From the NCBI GenBank assembly GCA_936920195.1, contig CAKZHE010000259.1, positions 1 through 40,915 on the forward strand: DNA of 40,915 nt. The letters run 5' to 3'. Shown here piece after piece: positions 8,072-16,446 of the stretch. The stretch is from an uncultured cyanobacterium. Its GTDB lineage: Bacteria; Cyanobacteriota; Cyanobacteriia; Cyanobacteriales; FACHB-T130. Position numbers and translations under genes: made by a program. The notes beneath the pieces were generated by a model. It made no database searches. It saw nothing but the letters and a program-made list of their open reading frames with translations, and was not told where the DNA came from. How positions within the stretch are numbered: the stretch's first letter is position 1; every line of letters starts with the position of its first letter.

Positions 8072-9787
8072 ATGAATCAGGCATCTCAGTTTATTGGTTA
8101 TTGGAGCAGAAGCCATCAACCAGAGTTGGCAGCAACCTGGAATAAGTTGTTGAAGACTAGATCGTTACAACCCTACATACCATCAGAAAATTATGGGATT
8201 TGGGGACTAGGATTTACAGGTAAAAATACCATTGTCCAAGAATTAGTTAATCGCCAGGAAATAATTGTTAATTTCTCAGCTTCGGGGTTGACAGATGCCC
8301 CGGAAGCCTGGGTAAAAATTGCCGTTGAAAGCTTAACTTTAGGTAGAGAACCTTTTGGGCGATCGCCTTTATATTGGACTGAGGAAAAAGGGATAATTTG
8401 GTTTGCTTCTCGGTGGCAATTATTATTATCAATTGTTCCCGATTGGCAAATTAGTCTTCCGGCAGTTTATGCCTATAGTTGTTTTTCCTATGTTCCCACT
8501 CCTCTAACGCCGGGAGAAGAAATTTTTGCTGTGCCAGCGGGAACGGAAATTAGTTGGCAAGGAAAGGCACTTTTACCAACATCTCAACAATGGCATCAGT
8601 GGCAAGAAGCGCCGGAATTGATCGGATCGGAAAAAGACGCAATTTTCAACTTACAAATTTTATTAAAAAATGCTATTCAAAAACAAATTAGCGATCTTTC
8701 TTGCCAACCTGTAGGTGTATTCCTTTCCGGCGGCATTGATTCTTCGATTGTCGCCGCTTTATTAGTCCAAGCTGGTGTGAAAGTCAAAGCCTATGCCTTG
8801 GATTTTACAGCGGTTTTAAAAAACCAGCAATTATCAGAATTACCCTATGCCCAACAGGTAGCAGATTTTCTGCAAATTCCCCTCATAATTGTAGCTGTAA
8901 CTCCCGCCAAAATTCGCAGGGCGATCGCTCTGACTGCGGAAGCTTTAGATTTACCCTTTGGTGACGGAGCTACCATCCCCTTATTTTTACTTTCCCAAGT
9001 TGCTAGTCAGGAAGTAGAGGTAATTTTTAACGGCGAACATGGCGATCAATTATTTGCCGGATGGACAAATAAACCGCTGATTGCCGCTAGTATTTATCAT
9101 GGCAATTCACCTCCAAGCGATTTTTATCAAGATTATCTGAAGACATTTCATGCTCTTTATGGATATGAAGCCCAAATCTATCAACCGCGAGTTTATCAAC
9201 AAATCGAAAATCTTCATCCCCAAGACTGGTTTCAAACCGCTTTAGATCCTACTTTTTCCACTCATTTGCTTTCTCGACTGCGACGGGCAAGTTTGATGCT
9301 GAAAGGGGCGCAAAATATCCAGCCTAGAGCCAATAATATCGCTTTGTCTCAGGGATTGTCAGTGCGATCGCCTTTTTGCGATTTGCCTTTAGCAGAATGG
9401 ACATTTCAATTAGCAGGGGAATTATGTTTGCAAGGAGTTTGCGAAAAATACATTCTCAAACGTGCGGTAGAATCTTGGTTGCCCCCAACAGTAGTTTGGC
9501 GAGAAAAACAAGGCATGGCAATTCCAATTACTGCATTATGTTTAAATTCCTTGCATGACCAGATTAAGTTTTGGTTAAATCCTAGAAAACTAAATCAACA
9601 AGGTATTTGGCAGCCGAAGATTGCCGAGCAAGTAATTAATGGCGACTTCGGGGGGCAGATTCGCGGCGGCAGAGTGGGTAGAATTTTATGGTTATTAATG
9701 ATGTGGCAGGCTTGGCAGTCAACCGCCTTGGGAAAAAATCGCCAACCTGATTTAATTGACTTTTTCTGGGATTTCTTTCACCGTTAG
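8072..9787 (+). CDS. Asparagine-synthase-like ATP-dependent amidotransferase lacking the N-terminal cysteine
   Basis: The protein has the two-part layout of class B asparagine synthetase: an Ntn-hydrolase-like N-terminal half (about 1-170) and an ATP-pyrophosphatase half. The ATP loop SGGIDSS is at residues 219-225 and a GEHGD motif at 321-325 stands where GEGGD is usual. The residue after the initiator methionine is Asn, not the catalytic Cys2 that glutamine hydrolysis needs, so the N-terminal half is probably not a working glutaminase. It may use free ammonia or another amine, as beta-lactam synthetase and other specialised relatives do. A tandem LL/RR-rich helical region follows. A second member of the family lies on the minus strand at 16447-18147. 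Confidence 0.88.
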   Translation: MNQASQFIGYWSRSHQPELAATWNKLLKTRSLQPYIPSENYGIWGLGFTGKNTIVQELVNRQEIIVNFSASGLTDAPEAWVKIAVESLTLGREPFGRSPLYWTEEKGIIWFASRWQLLLSIVPDWQISLPAVYAYSCFSYVPTPLTPGEEIFAVPAGTEISWQGKALLPTSQQWHQWQEAPELIGSEKDAIFNLQILLKNAIQKQISDLSCQPVGVFLSGGIDSSIVAALLVQAGVKVKAYALDFTAVLKNQQLSELPYAQQVADFLQIPLIIVAVTPAKIRRAIALTAEALDLPFGDGATIPLFLLSQVASQEVEVIFNGEHGDQLFAGWTNKPLIAASIYHGNSPPSDFYQDYLKTFHALYGYEAQIYQPRVYQQIENLHPQDWFQTALDPTFSTHLLSRLRRASLMLKGAQNIQPRANNIALSQGLSVRSPFCDLPLAEWTFQLAGELCLQGVCEKYILKRAVESWLPPTVVWREKQGMAIPITALCLNSLHDQIKFWLNPRKLNQQGIWQPKIAEQVINGDFGGQIRGGRVGRILWLLMMWQAWQSTALGKNRQPDLIDFFWDFFHR

Positions 9788-9856
9788 TAGACACCAATAT
9801 CTAAATTGCAGTAAAATCATATCTAAATTATAATTTACCCAAATCTTCAATTAAAC

Positions 9857-9915
9857 GAAGTTTGTAGTTGGGCTTTAGCCCTAATCCGGAGGGCTGAAGC
9901 CCAACTACGAACTTT
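9857..9915. repeat. Palindromic repeat family A, copy 3
   Basis: The arms at 9857-9881 and 9891-9915 share the GTAGTTGGGCTTTAGCCC core, with G-T wobble positions in the stem. The loop TAATCCGGA is the exact reverse complement of the loop in the copy at 31593-31647, so these two copies are inserted in opposite orientations. Confidence 0.88.
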
Positions 9916-9948
9916 CTCCATAAAACTTTCTAGCTAAACCAGAAAATT

Positions 9949-10530
9949 ATGAACTCAAACAACTTGCAAATTCCCAAGGAAGTCCGCCAAAAGATAGATC
10001 GAGAACTGCAACCAGGGGAGTCGATTAGATGGGTAGAGCAACCTGTAGCACGGATGTTTACCTTAGCCTCTCTACCAGTTCTTTTCTTCGCTATTCCCTG
10101 GACAAGTTTTGCCATCTTTTGGATATGCGGCGCATCGGGTTTTAAAGTGCCGGATTTCAGCCGAGGGATACAACCTGAACATCTGTTTCCACTTTTTGGT
10201 GTTCCTTTCGTTCTGATTGGTTTGGGAATGTTGTCTAGTCCTTTTTGGGCATGGCAAGCCGCCCGAAAAACAGTTTATTTAATTACTAATAAAAGAGCAA
10301 TTCTGATTCAAAGTGGGGTATCTACGACGATCAGAAGTTACACGCCAGCGCAAATTAATCATACATATCGCAAGGAGGGAAGAAACGGCATAGGTGATGT
10401 GATTATTGCGGTTAGAAAATGGAAAGACAGCGACGGCGATCAAATGACGGAGGAAATAGGCTTTATCGGGATTCGGAATCCCCAGGAGGTTGAAAAAATG
10501 TTGAAGAATTTGGCAGAAACTGGTTTTTAA
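9949..10530 (+). CDS. PH-domain membrane protein
   Basis: This 193-residue protein has two hydrophobic segments, near residues 38-60 and 80-105, followed by a soluble C-terminal part beginning at RKTVYLITNKRAIL. That segment is the start of a bacterial pleckstrin-homology (bPH2/YdbS-like) domain, whose strands YLITNKRAI and IRSYTPAQI are recognisable. Family members are membrane-bound and of uncertain role. It is flanked by repeats on both sides and is not obviously part of an operon. Confidence 0.78.
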   Translation: MNSNNLQIPKEVRQKIDRELQPGESIRWVEQPVARMFTLASLPVLFFAIPWTSFAIFWICGASGFKVPDFSRGIQPEHLFPLFGVPFVLIGLGMLSSPFWAWQAARKTVYLITNKRAILIQSGVSTTIRSYTPAQINHTYRKEGRNGIGDVIIAVRKWKDSDGDQMTEEIGFIGIRNPQEVEKMLKNLAETGF

Positions 10531-10544
10531 AAAGTTAAATTGGG

Positions 10545-10600
10545 GCGATAGCGCTAGCGCGCACGCAGGGCTTCGCGGGGGGATTGCCCCTACGGAAGTG
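10545..10600. repeat. GC-rich palindromic repeat
   Basis: The stretch contains GGGGCGATAGCGCTAGCGCG and, after a short gap, GGGGGATTGCCCCTACG. The outer GGGGC and GCCCC can pair. It stands out against the AT-rich surroundings and resembles dispersed cyanobacterial intergenic repeats. No coding potential is visible. Confidence 0.55.
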
Positions 10601-10630
10601 CATCGACTCATGCAGACGCGCTATATAATT

Positions 10631-10770
10631 GTAGGTTGGGTTGCGCGACAGCAAAACCCAACAAACCACCGCTCAATTCAAAATTATCAATTCAAAGTTA
10701 AAAATTGTTTTTTGAATTTTGAATTTTGAACTTCAATGTTAGGTTTCCACTGTCGTTTCAACCCAACCTA
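10631..10770. repeat. Repeat family C, copy 1 (MITE-like, imperfect terminal inverted repeats)
   Basis: The left end (GTAGGTTGGGTTGCGCGACA and onward) is an imperfect inverted match of the right end (CACTGTCGTTTCAACCCAAC and onward), about 34 bp on each side, enclosing an AT-rich interior of about 75 bp. The same two ends occur in the opposite order at 16341-16421. It has no reading frame, consistent with a non-autonomous miniature element. The 368 bases from 10531 to 10898 consist almost wholly of this and two other repeats. Confidence 0.8.
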
Positions 10771-10789
10771 AGTGTATTGCCAGTATCTA

Positions 10790-10865
10790 GTAGGGTGCGT
10801 TAGCGTCAGCGTAACGCACCGCGTACCAGTTAACGGTGCGTTACGCTATCGCTAACGCACCCTAC
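10790..10865. repeat. Repeat family B, copy 1
   Basis: This 76-bp element folds into one long hairpin. GTAGGGTGCGTTAGCG pairs with CGCTAACGCACCCTAC at the far end, and an inner AGCGTAACGCACCG arm pairs with CGGTGCGTTACGCT, with a small internal bulge. A copy at 40840-40915 differs at only two positions. Confidence 0.9.
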
Positions 10866-10898
10866 TACTCATTTATTTAACGTATACAAAAAAGCAAA

Positions 10899-12134
10899 AT
10901 GGAAAACCTAAAATCTGTGCAATCACTAACTAAGACTTTGCCAGTAGTGCCTTTTTCCGAGGAAATGGCACAGGAATTATTAGCAATTTATGGTTCTCCT
11001 GTTTACGTTTACCAAAGCCAGAAAATTCAAGATACAATTCAACAGATTACCAACGCTTTGATTTATCCCCAAACTCGGCTTTGCTTTGCCAGCGTGACTA
11101 ATGGGAATGTGGCTTTATTGCAAATTTTTCAACAAGCCGGATGGGGATTGCACTCCAATACGCCAGGAGATGTTTATTTAGGATTGAAGGCAGGTTTTAA
11201 CCCCAAGCAAATTGTTTATAGTGGCAGCAATTTGAGTCGGGCAGAAATGGAGCAGATGCTGGATTGGCAGGTAGGAAATTTTAATTTAGATAGTCTGGCT
11301 CAACTAGAATTATTAGGTGATGTTTGGCAAAATTGTAATTCTGATTTTACGCCTTTATTGGGCTTGCGGTTGAATTTACCAGAAATTACTGGAGATAGTC
11401 GAATTGGCGTTCATCCGGCAGAATTTCCCCAAGCGATCGCTCTGGCACAATCAGCTAAGTTAAAATTAAGCGGTTTGCATTTCTATCGCGGTACGGGTAC
11501 AAATGCTACCACTGCTTTCACCCAAGTAATTGATCCCATTATTCGCACTGCCCAAAAACTTCCGGATTGGGAATATCTAGATTTTGGTGGCGGTTTTGGC
11601 TACCCTTACCGCATGGAAGGGGTAGCTTTTGATTGGGTATTGTTTGGCAATGAACTAAACCAGAAATTGAGCAGTTTAGAAAGGCAAGTTAACTTGATTA
11701 TAGAACCGGGGCGAGCCGCGATCGCCAGCGCTGCTCTTCTATTAGCTAAAGTTATTTCGGTAAAATGGCAGGAAGAGAAACAAATTATTGGTACTGATAC
11801 CAGTATTGCTAATTTAGCCGTATTATCGGTACATGGCGGCTACCGAGAAATTGTGAGTTGGCAAAATTCATCAGATGCCAAATCCCATTTAACTGATGTT
11901 TGCGGCAATACCACCTATTCCCGCGACTACCTGGGGAAAAACTGTCAATTGCCAGCTTTACAAATTGGCGATATAATTGGGATTTTAGATGTGGGAGCCT
12001 ACGGCTATGCCATGTCTTCGCATTTTTTACATCGTCCTCGCCCTGCCGAAGTATTATTAACAAATCATCAACATCGCTTGATCCGTCAGCGGGAAGATTA
12101 CAGCGCATTACTGCAAAATCAAGTTTGGGAATGA
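10899..12134 (+). CDS. Diaminopimelate/ornithine-decarboxylase-fold protein without the PLP lysine
   Basis: The 411 residues align with group IV PLP-dependent decarboxylases such as LysA: a TIM-barrel N-terminal part, phosphate-binding GGG at 230-232, EPGR at 269-272, a CGNT segment at 335-338 and GAYGYAMSS at 366-374. The cofactor-binding motif, normally YAVKAN, reads FASVTN at 63-68, so Val66 replaces the Schiff-base lysine. The usual HxxIGS reads HFYRGTG. The protein may therefore not be a conventional PLP enzyme, or may be a binding protein or pseudoenzyme. The codons are unambiguous and the rest of the fold is conserved, arguing against simple decay. The next gene starts 10 bases later, suggesting a functional pair. 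Confidence 0.85.
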   Translation: MENLKSVQSLTKTLPVVPFSEEMAQELLAIYGSPVYVYQSQKIQDTIQQITNALIYPQTRLCFASVTNGNVALLQIFQQAGWGLHSNTPGDVYLGLKAGFNPKQIVYSGSNLSRAEMEQMLDWQVGNFNLDSLAQLELLGDVWQNCNSDFTPLLGLRLNLPEITGDSRIGVHPAEFPQAIALAQSAKLKLSGLHFYRGTGTNATTAFTQVIDPIIRTAQKLPDWEYLDFGGGFGYPYRMEGVAFDWVLFGNELNQKLSSLERQVNLIIEPGRAAIASAALLLAKVISVKWQEEKQIIGTDTSIANLAVLSVHGGYREIVSWQNSSDAKSHLTDVCGNTTYSRDYLGKNCQLPALQIGDIIGILDVGAYGYAMSSHFLHRPRPAEVLLTNHQHRLIRQREDYSALLQNQVWE

Positions 12135-12144
12135 GAGGGGAATT

Positions 12145-13224
12145 ATGGGTATAAAGTGTATTAGGTGTAATACTGATAATACCGCAAGCGATCGCCGATC
12201 TCATGCTGGACGCTGTAAAAACTGCGGTCATTCGTTTGTGTTTGAATTAACTACTATTAATGGCAGACGAATTACTGATAAATATTTTGCTGGTTGCCTC
12301 GCTACTATTTCTAGTCAAGATACGCTGTATTTTACTGAAAGTCAATTTTTCTACTTTCTGCAAAAACGCCTAGGTAAAGTTAAAAATGCTAAGTTTAATC
12401 TGATTTTTCCGGGAGTGATGCTAACTTTGATCGGAGGAATAACCATTCCAGATGCGATCTTACGGTTATGTGCCGTAATTTTAGGAATAGTTCTAATTTT
12501 GTTGGGTTTTAATTCTACTGGAGGGGAATTAGATGCCTTAAGTCAAGAACAGTTTAAGGATTTAATGCGCTGTTGGCAAAAAGTTAATCCCATCCCCAAA
12601 ATGCTCCCTAAAGTTACGGCTGAACTAAAACCAGTTGAAATAAATTCGGAAATTTTAGCCTATAGTTTTGATAAAGCGGTAATTTGTGATAACGATGCGA
12701 TCGCGCAAATGTTAATCGCCAATAACTTTCACTTTGAAAACAACTGCGCCATCCTCAGTATAAATGGTTATCCCCAGGGAATTTTTGGCTCGGTGATGCA
12801 GATGTTACGCCGCAATCCGGATTTAAAAGTTTATGCTCTGCACGATGCTAGTCCGGATGGGATTAAGTTACCCTATCTATTACAAACTAGCAATGATTGG
12901 TTTGCCAATGATAGCGCCACAGTTTATCAATTGGGAATGCTCCCCCGCCAAGTAATTAAAAACCGCAAGTTGCCAGTCCAAGTTTCTGCAAATTATACTC
13001 TGAAAGCGCAACAACTCCCCCCAGAAGTTCGGCAAAGTTTATCAACTACGGAATTAAAGTGGTTAGAAGAGGGAAAATTTCTAGAATTGGAATCCTTTAG
13101 TCCTCGGAAAATTATCCAAATTCTCAATCAAGGCATGGCGAGAAGTCAAAATACTCCTGCTGACAGCTTAGTGGAAATTGATGGCGATCGCTACTACGTC
13201 GATCAAACATTTAGCTTCGGCTAA
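12145..13224 (+). CDS. Zinc-ribbon, membrane-anchored protein with a Toprim-like C-terminal domain
   Basis: The family is not recognised by name. Residues 1-30 hold a zinc ribbon with two CxxC pairs (Cys5, Cys8, Cys24, Cys27). Two hydrophobic segments follow near residues 84-102 and 104-122. The C-terminal part contains ILSINGYPQGIFG (near 203-215) and YALHDASPDGI (230-240), spaced and shaped like the Toprim core of topoisomerase VI A/Spo11-type proteins, with DxSPxG standing where DxDPxG is usual. This domain call is inference from the motif. It starts 10 bases behind the decarboxylase-fold gene, so the two are probably co-expressed. Confidence 0.75.
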   Translation: MGIKCIRCNTDNTASDRRSHAGRCKNCGHSFVFELTTINGRRITDKYFAGCLATISSQDTLYFTESQFFYFLQKRLGKVKNAKFNLIFPGVMLTLIGGITIPDAILRLCAVILGIVLILLGFNSTGGELDALSQEQFKDLMRCWQKVNPIPKMLPKVTAELKPVEINSEILAYSFDKAVICDNDAIAQMLIANNFHFENNCAILSINGYPQGIFGSVMQMLRRNPDLKVYALHDASPDGIKLPYLLQTSNDWFANDSATVYQLGMLPRQVIKNRKLPVQVSANYTLKAQQLPPEVRQSLSTTELKWLEEGKFLELESFSPRKIIQILNQGMARSQNTPADSLVEIDGDRYYVDQTFSFG

Positions 13225-13422
13225 AATCGGCTTTTAGGTAAACTCACCCTAATTTAAGTAAATTTTCTTTAAGTACTGCCAGAAATGAATTTAGATCCCG
13301 ATCTTATTATGCTAGTCTTAAAACCACATTCAAATCCTCAACTTAACTGAGGTAAATCAAATTCGGCGCAAACGTATTTGACATAAGTCCTGAGCATTAT
13401 TCAGCTAACTTAGGGGATAAAC

Positions 13423-16188
13423 ATGACGGAGCCTTCAAAGACAGAAGCCAACCAGTTTAATGGAAGAGTCATTCCATCCAACTGGGATTTCCAAAACACC
13501 ATCACCGACGTATCAGGTTCTCATGAAGTCTGGTATCCAGCGTCCCAAGATGATGTTGCCACTGCGATTAAGCTTTCTAAGAACCAAAAAACATTTGTTC
13601 GAAGTGGCAAACAGGTGGTAAGACAAGATGAAGTGGATGGGTCAAACGGAGTTGTTATCAATCTCAGCGAATTAGTAAACGTCACCATCAACGGGAACAA
13701 GGTGGTAGTAGAGGCGGGAGCGACAGCCGAAGATATAATAAAGCACCTCATCGATCGCCGTTTGGCACTACCGCTTTCCGACGATCCGCTCAAGAGCATT
13801 GCCTCAAATGTAATGAATGAGAGCGTCTCATACCTAACACGTAGTCTAGGGTCGCTTACAGGCTATATTTCGGAAATCAAAGCAGTGAAGCCAGATGGAA
13901 CACCGATCGCAGTTCCAATCAGCACAGATCAACCCTACGCAGGAGAATCATGGTTGGCTCTGTGCCAAGAGTCTAGAGCTATCATCACTCAAGTCACATT
14001 TGAGGCAGTGCCAGCTCAGAGCCTTTGGATGCAGCGATTCTCCTTCCCATATACTGGTTATGACGAGTTTCTTCGCCTCGCCCAAGGCTTATTTTTAGAG
14101 TCACATATACCAGAGAATTGCGACCTGGTGTTGGATCTCTATAGTGGCTCATACCTAATGCCAATCGTGAGTATCACTGCTCTGGGAGTTGCAGAAGAGG
14201 GAAAATCAGAGCTAGAGAGACTTATCGCCGGAGTTGTCTCCAACCTTCCTTCTGTCGCCGCAGTTATCTTCGAGCTTCCTTCTGGCCGCGCACGTCAAAT
14301 ATTGGCTGGGTCTGACGTCCTCGAAGCTATTGCAGGCAGCGGTCAAGGAGCAGGTCTAGATCCGACCATTGATTCTCAGAGGCTCCAGAGAATCGAAGCT
14401 GCTCCCGGGAATTGGGCGAACTTTATCGTCGAGTACGTTAACTATATCCACAGCGGAGTATCCTATCGTGAGAACGGAGAGGGCAAACTCCACCCAGACC
14501 TCCAGATATCAGCTCGTCTGCAAATAAACCGAGATAATGCTCTTGAGGTCACTGGTTATGCCTACACTCCAAAACGGATAGAGTCCACATTGGCAGCATC
14601 TGCTCGTATAGACACACCACTTCACGAAGGTGTTCCTCTAACTCCATCCCTGACCTCACGTGAACTTTCAAGACCCATACCAAATTTTAAAGGTGACGTT
14701 TACCAACCAAATGATCCGGGCTACCTCTCTAAGGCCAAGGTCTACGCAACTACATCGTACCCAGCGGAAAATTTGACACCCTTAATGGTGGCTTACCCAC
14801 GGGACGCAGAGGACATTGCGGCAGCCATCGCGTTTGCCAGATCGGAAAATTTGCATATTGTGGCTAGAAGCGGCGGTCATCAATACTCTGGAAAGTCTTC
14901 GGGAGGCAGCAAAACGATTGTGCTTAGTATGGATGCGTTTAACCACCTAAGCATCTCTGGGAATATCGCTGAGGTCGGCCCAGCGGTTCAACTGACGCAG
15001 CTCGCGGCTGAATTCAAGAAAAAGAAGATCACAATCCCCCACGGTGAGTGCCCGATGGTGGCCATCGGCGGTCATGCTCAAACTGGAGGGTATGGTCATC
15101 TTGTCCGTAACTTTGGTTTAGCCCTTGACTATGTTGAGGCATTCGACATTGTATTGGCAAAAGATGGAAATCTTCGTACGGTTACTCGTCCAGTAGGTTC
15201 TTCCTCCTCTTCGGATGAAGAGAACCTTGACCGAGAGATATTCTGGGGTGTGTTAGGTGGAAATGCTGGTTCGTTTGGCATCGTGACCAGCTACAAGTTC
15301 AAATGTATTCAGGATACCAATTGCCCAAATTCCTACGGATATACTGCACTCAGGAAGTATAGAAAGAGTCGCTTTCAGAAACTGATGAAGCTGGTTCAGT
15401 CATGGTCGAAAGACATCAAAGCTGGGACACTAACAGCAGATTTTGATTTTATGATGACCGTAAAATCAACAGACAAAATCCAATTCTTCCCGGTACTGTT
15501 GGTTGAAGCAGTATACGGAAATCTACCTGTTGTAAACAAAGGTGTTATCGAAGATGGGAGGTTGAAATCAATCGATGAGGCGGTTTTGTTTGAGCAAAGT
15601 TGGTGGGAGAATTTTCTACGCCGCGAATACGGTAAGAGATCGCTGCCAGATTTGTCAGATTCGTTCGTGCGTCGCCATCCAGCTACAACCCATGATGGAC
15701 GTGAATTTGAATATCCATACAAAAAGCGGATCAACTGTACCACAAACGCGTTGACCGACGATTTTATTCAGCAGTTTGTAGACATGATCGATAAGGTGGT
15801 TATGAAAACGGAAGGCGTAAAGCTCATCTTTCAAATGTTGATGGGCGGTGGTGCTTATCAGAATACGAAGGGTAAGAATGTAACATCAATCTCTCATAGA
15901 GATTACGTTTTCTGCTTTGTATTCGATCTCTTCTACCGGGAGGGCTTCGAGCAAATTGCCGTAATATTACAGAAAGATATGCAGAAGGTGATTGATGAAC
16001 ACTTCAGCGGCAATCAAGAACTACGGGTTTTCTGGGGTTCCTTTGGGGATACAGATATTAGCAAGAAGGAGATCAGACAGATGTACTACGACAGTGAAGA
16101 GCAGTACGCACGACTGCAACAACTCAAACAAAAAGTAGACCCCAACGACATCTTTCATACAACGTTGACTGTCCAACTGCCAGGGTAA
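13423..16188 (+). CDS. Fused double FAD-binding oxidoreductase (VAO/berberine-bridge type)
   Basis: This 921-residue protein carries two FAD-binding type 4 units. The first (about residues 1-250) is degenerate: where the flavin-linking RSGGH is expected it reads RSGKQV. The second (about 440-640) has RSGGHQYSG with His486 and GECPMVAIGGH with Cys543, the pair used for bicovalent FAD attachment in berberine-bridge enzymes. The C-terminal YYDSEEQYARLQQLKQKVDP is a BBE-type end. Most bacterial relatives have one unit and about 450-550 residues, so the length suggests a fusion. A good ribosome-binding site (AGGGGAT near 13412) precedes the ATG. No GCGATCGC was found in its 2.8 kb, unlike its neighbours, which suggests acquisition. 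The substrate is unknown; sugars and alkaloid-like aromatics are typical for the family. Confidence 0.88.
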   Translation: MTEPSKTEANQFNGRVIPSNWDFQNTITDVSGSHEVWYPASQDDVATAIKLSKNQKTFVRSGKQVVRQDEVDGSNGVVINLSELVNVTINGNKVVVEAGATAEDIIKHLIDRRLALPLSDDPLKSIASNVMNESVSYLTRSLGSLTGYISEIKAVKPDGTPIAVPISTDQPYAGESWLALCQESRAIITQVTFEAVPAQSLWMQRFSFPYTGYDEFLRLAQGLFLESHIPENCDLVLDLYSGSYLMPIVSITALGVAEEGKSELERLIAGVVSNLPSVAAVIFELPSGRARQILAGSDVLEAIAGSGQGAGLDPTIDSQRLQRIEAAPGNWANFIVEYVNYIHSGVSYRENGEGKLHPDLQISARLQINRDNALEVTGYAYTPKRIESTLAASARIDTPLHEGVPLTPSLTSRELSRPIPNFKGDVYQPNDPGYLSKAKVYATTSYPAENLTPLMVAYPRDAEDIAAAIAFARSENLHIVARSGGHQYSGKSSGGSKTIVLSMDAFNHLSISGNIAEVGPAVQLTQLAAEFKKKKITIPHGECPMVAIGGHAQTGGYGHLVRNFGLALDYVEAFDIVLAKDGNLRTVTRPVGSSSSSDEENLDREIFWGVLGGNAGSFGIVTSYKFKCIQDTNCPNSYGYTALRKYRKSRFQKLMKLVQSWSKDIKAGTLTADFDFMMTVKSTDKIQFFPVLLVEAVYGNLPVVNKGVIEDGRLKSIDEAVLFEQSWWENFLRREYGKRSLPDLSDSFVRRHPATTHDGREFEYPYKKRINCTTNALTDDFIQQFVDMIDKVVMKTEGVKLIFQMLMGGGAYQNTKGKNVTSISHRDYVFCFVFDLFYREGFEQIAVILQKDMQKVIDEHFSGNQELRVFWGSFGDTDISKKEIRQMYYDSEEQYARLQQLKQKVDPNDIFHTTLTVQLPG

Positions 16189-16204
16189 ACGCATACTTGA
16201 CCAG

Positions 16205-16291
16205 GACTTACGCAGTGCCTCTAGATTTAGTAGGGGCGAATGGCATTCGCCCCCCCATCTATAGCGTATAGATTAAAGATTTGCGTAAGTC
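16205..16291. repeat. Palindromic element with GACTTACGCA ends
   Basis: GACTTACGCA at 16205-16214 pairs with TGCGTAAGTC at 16282-16291. Nested inside, GGGGCGAATG at 16233-16242 and CATTCGCCCC at 16244-16253 form a perfect 10-bp palindrome around one base. It is a small non-coding element directly after the flavin oxidoreductase gene. Confidence 0.75.
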
Positions 16292-16340
16292 TTGTTGATC
16301 TTGTCTTTAAAAAGTGGGCGATCGCTCCAGCTAAAATATC

Positions 16341-16421
16341 GTAGGTTGTGTTGAAACGACAATGGAAACCCAACATTTACCAGTATTTTGTTGGGTTTTG
16401 CTGTCGCGCAACCCAACCTAC
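16341..16421. repeat. Repeat family C, copy 2 (inverted and shorter)
   Basis: The left end GTAGGTTGTGTTGAAACGAC and the right end GCTGTCGCGCAACCCAACCT correspond to the reversed ends of the copy at 10631-10770. Its interior is only about 14 bases long, compared with about 75 in the other copy. It lies just before the 3' end of the minus-strand asparagine-synthase-like gene and could also act as a transcription-ending hairpin. Confidence 0.8.
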
Positions 16422-16446
16422 GATTATAATCAAGTTATTAATTATT

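Noticed and set aside
11809-12231. 140-residue minus-strand frame spanning the decarboxylase-fold gene end
   Set aside because: It overlaps two well-supported genes on the other strand and contains no known domain.
13378-13401. TTGACA at 13378 as a -35 box for the flavin gene
   Set aside because: No -10 hexamer is found at the right distance (only weak TATTCA/CATTAT), so it was not listed as a promoter.
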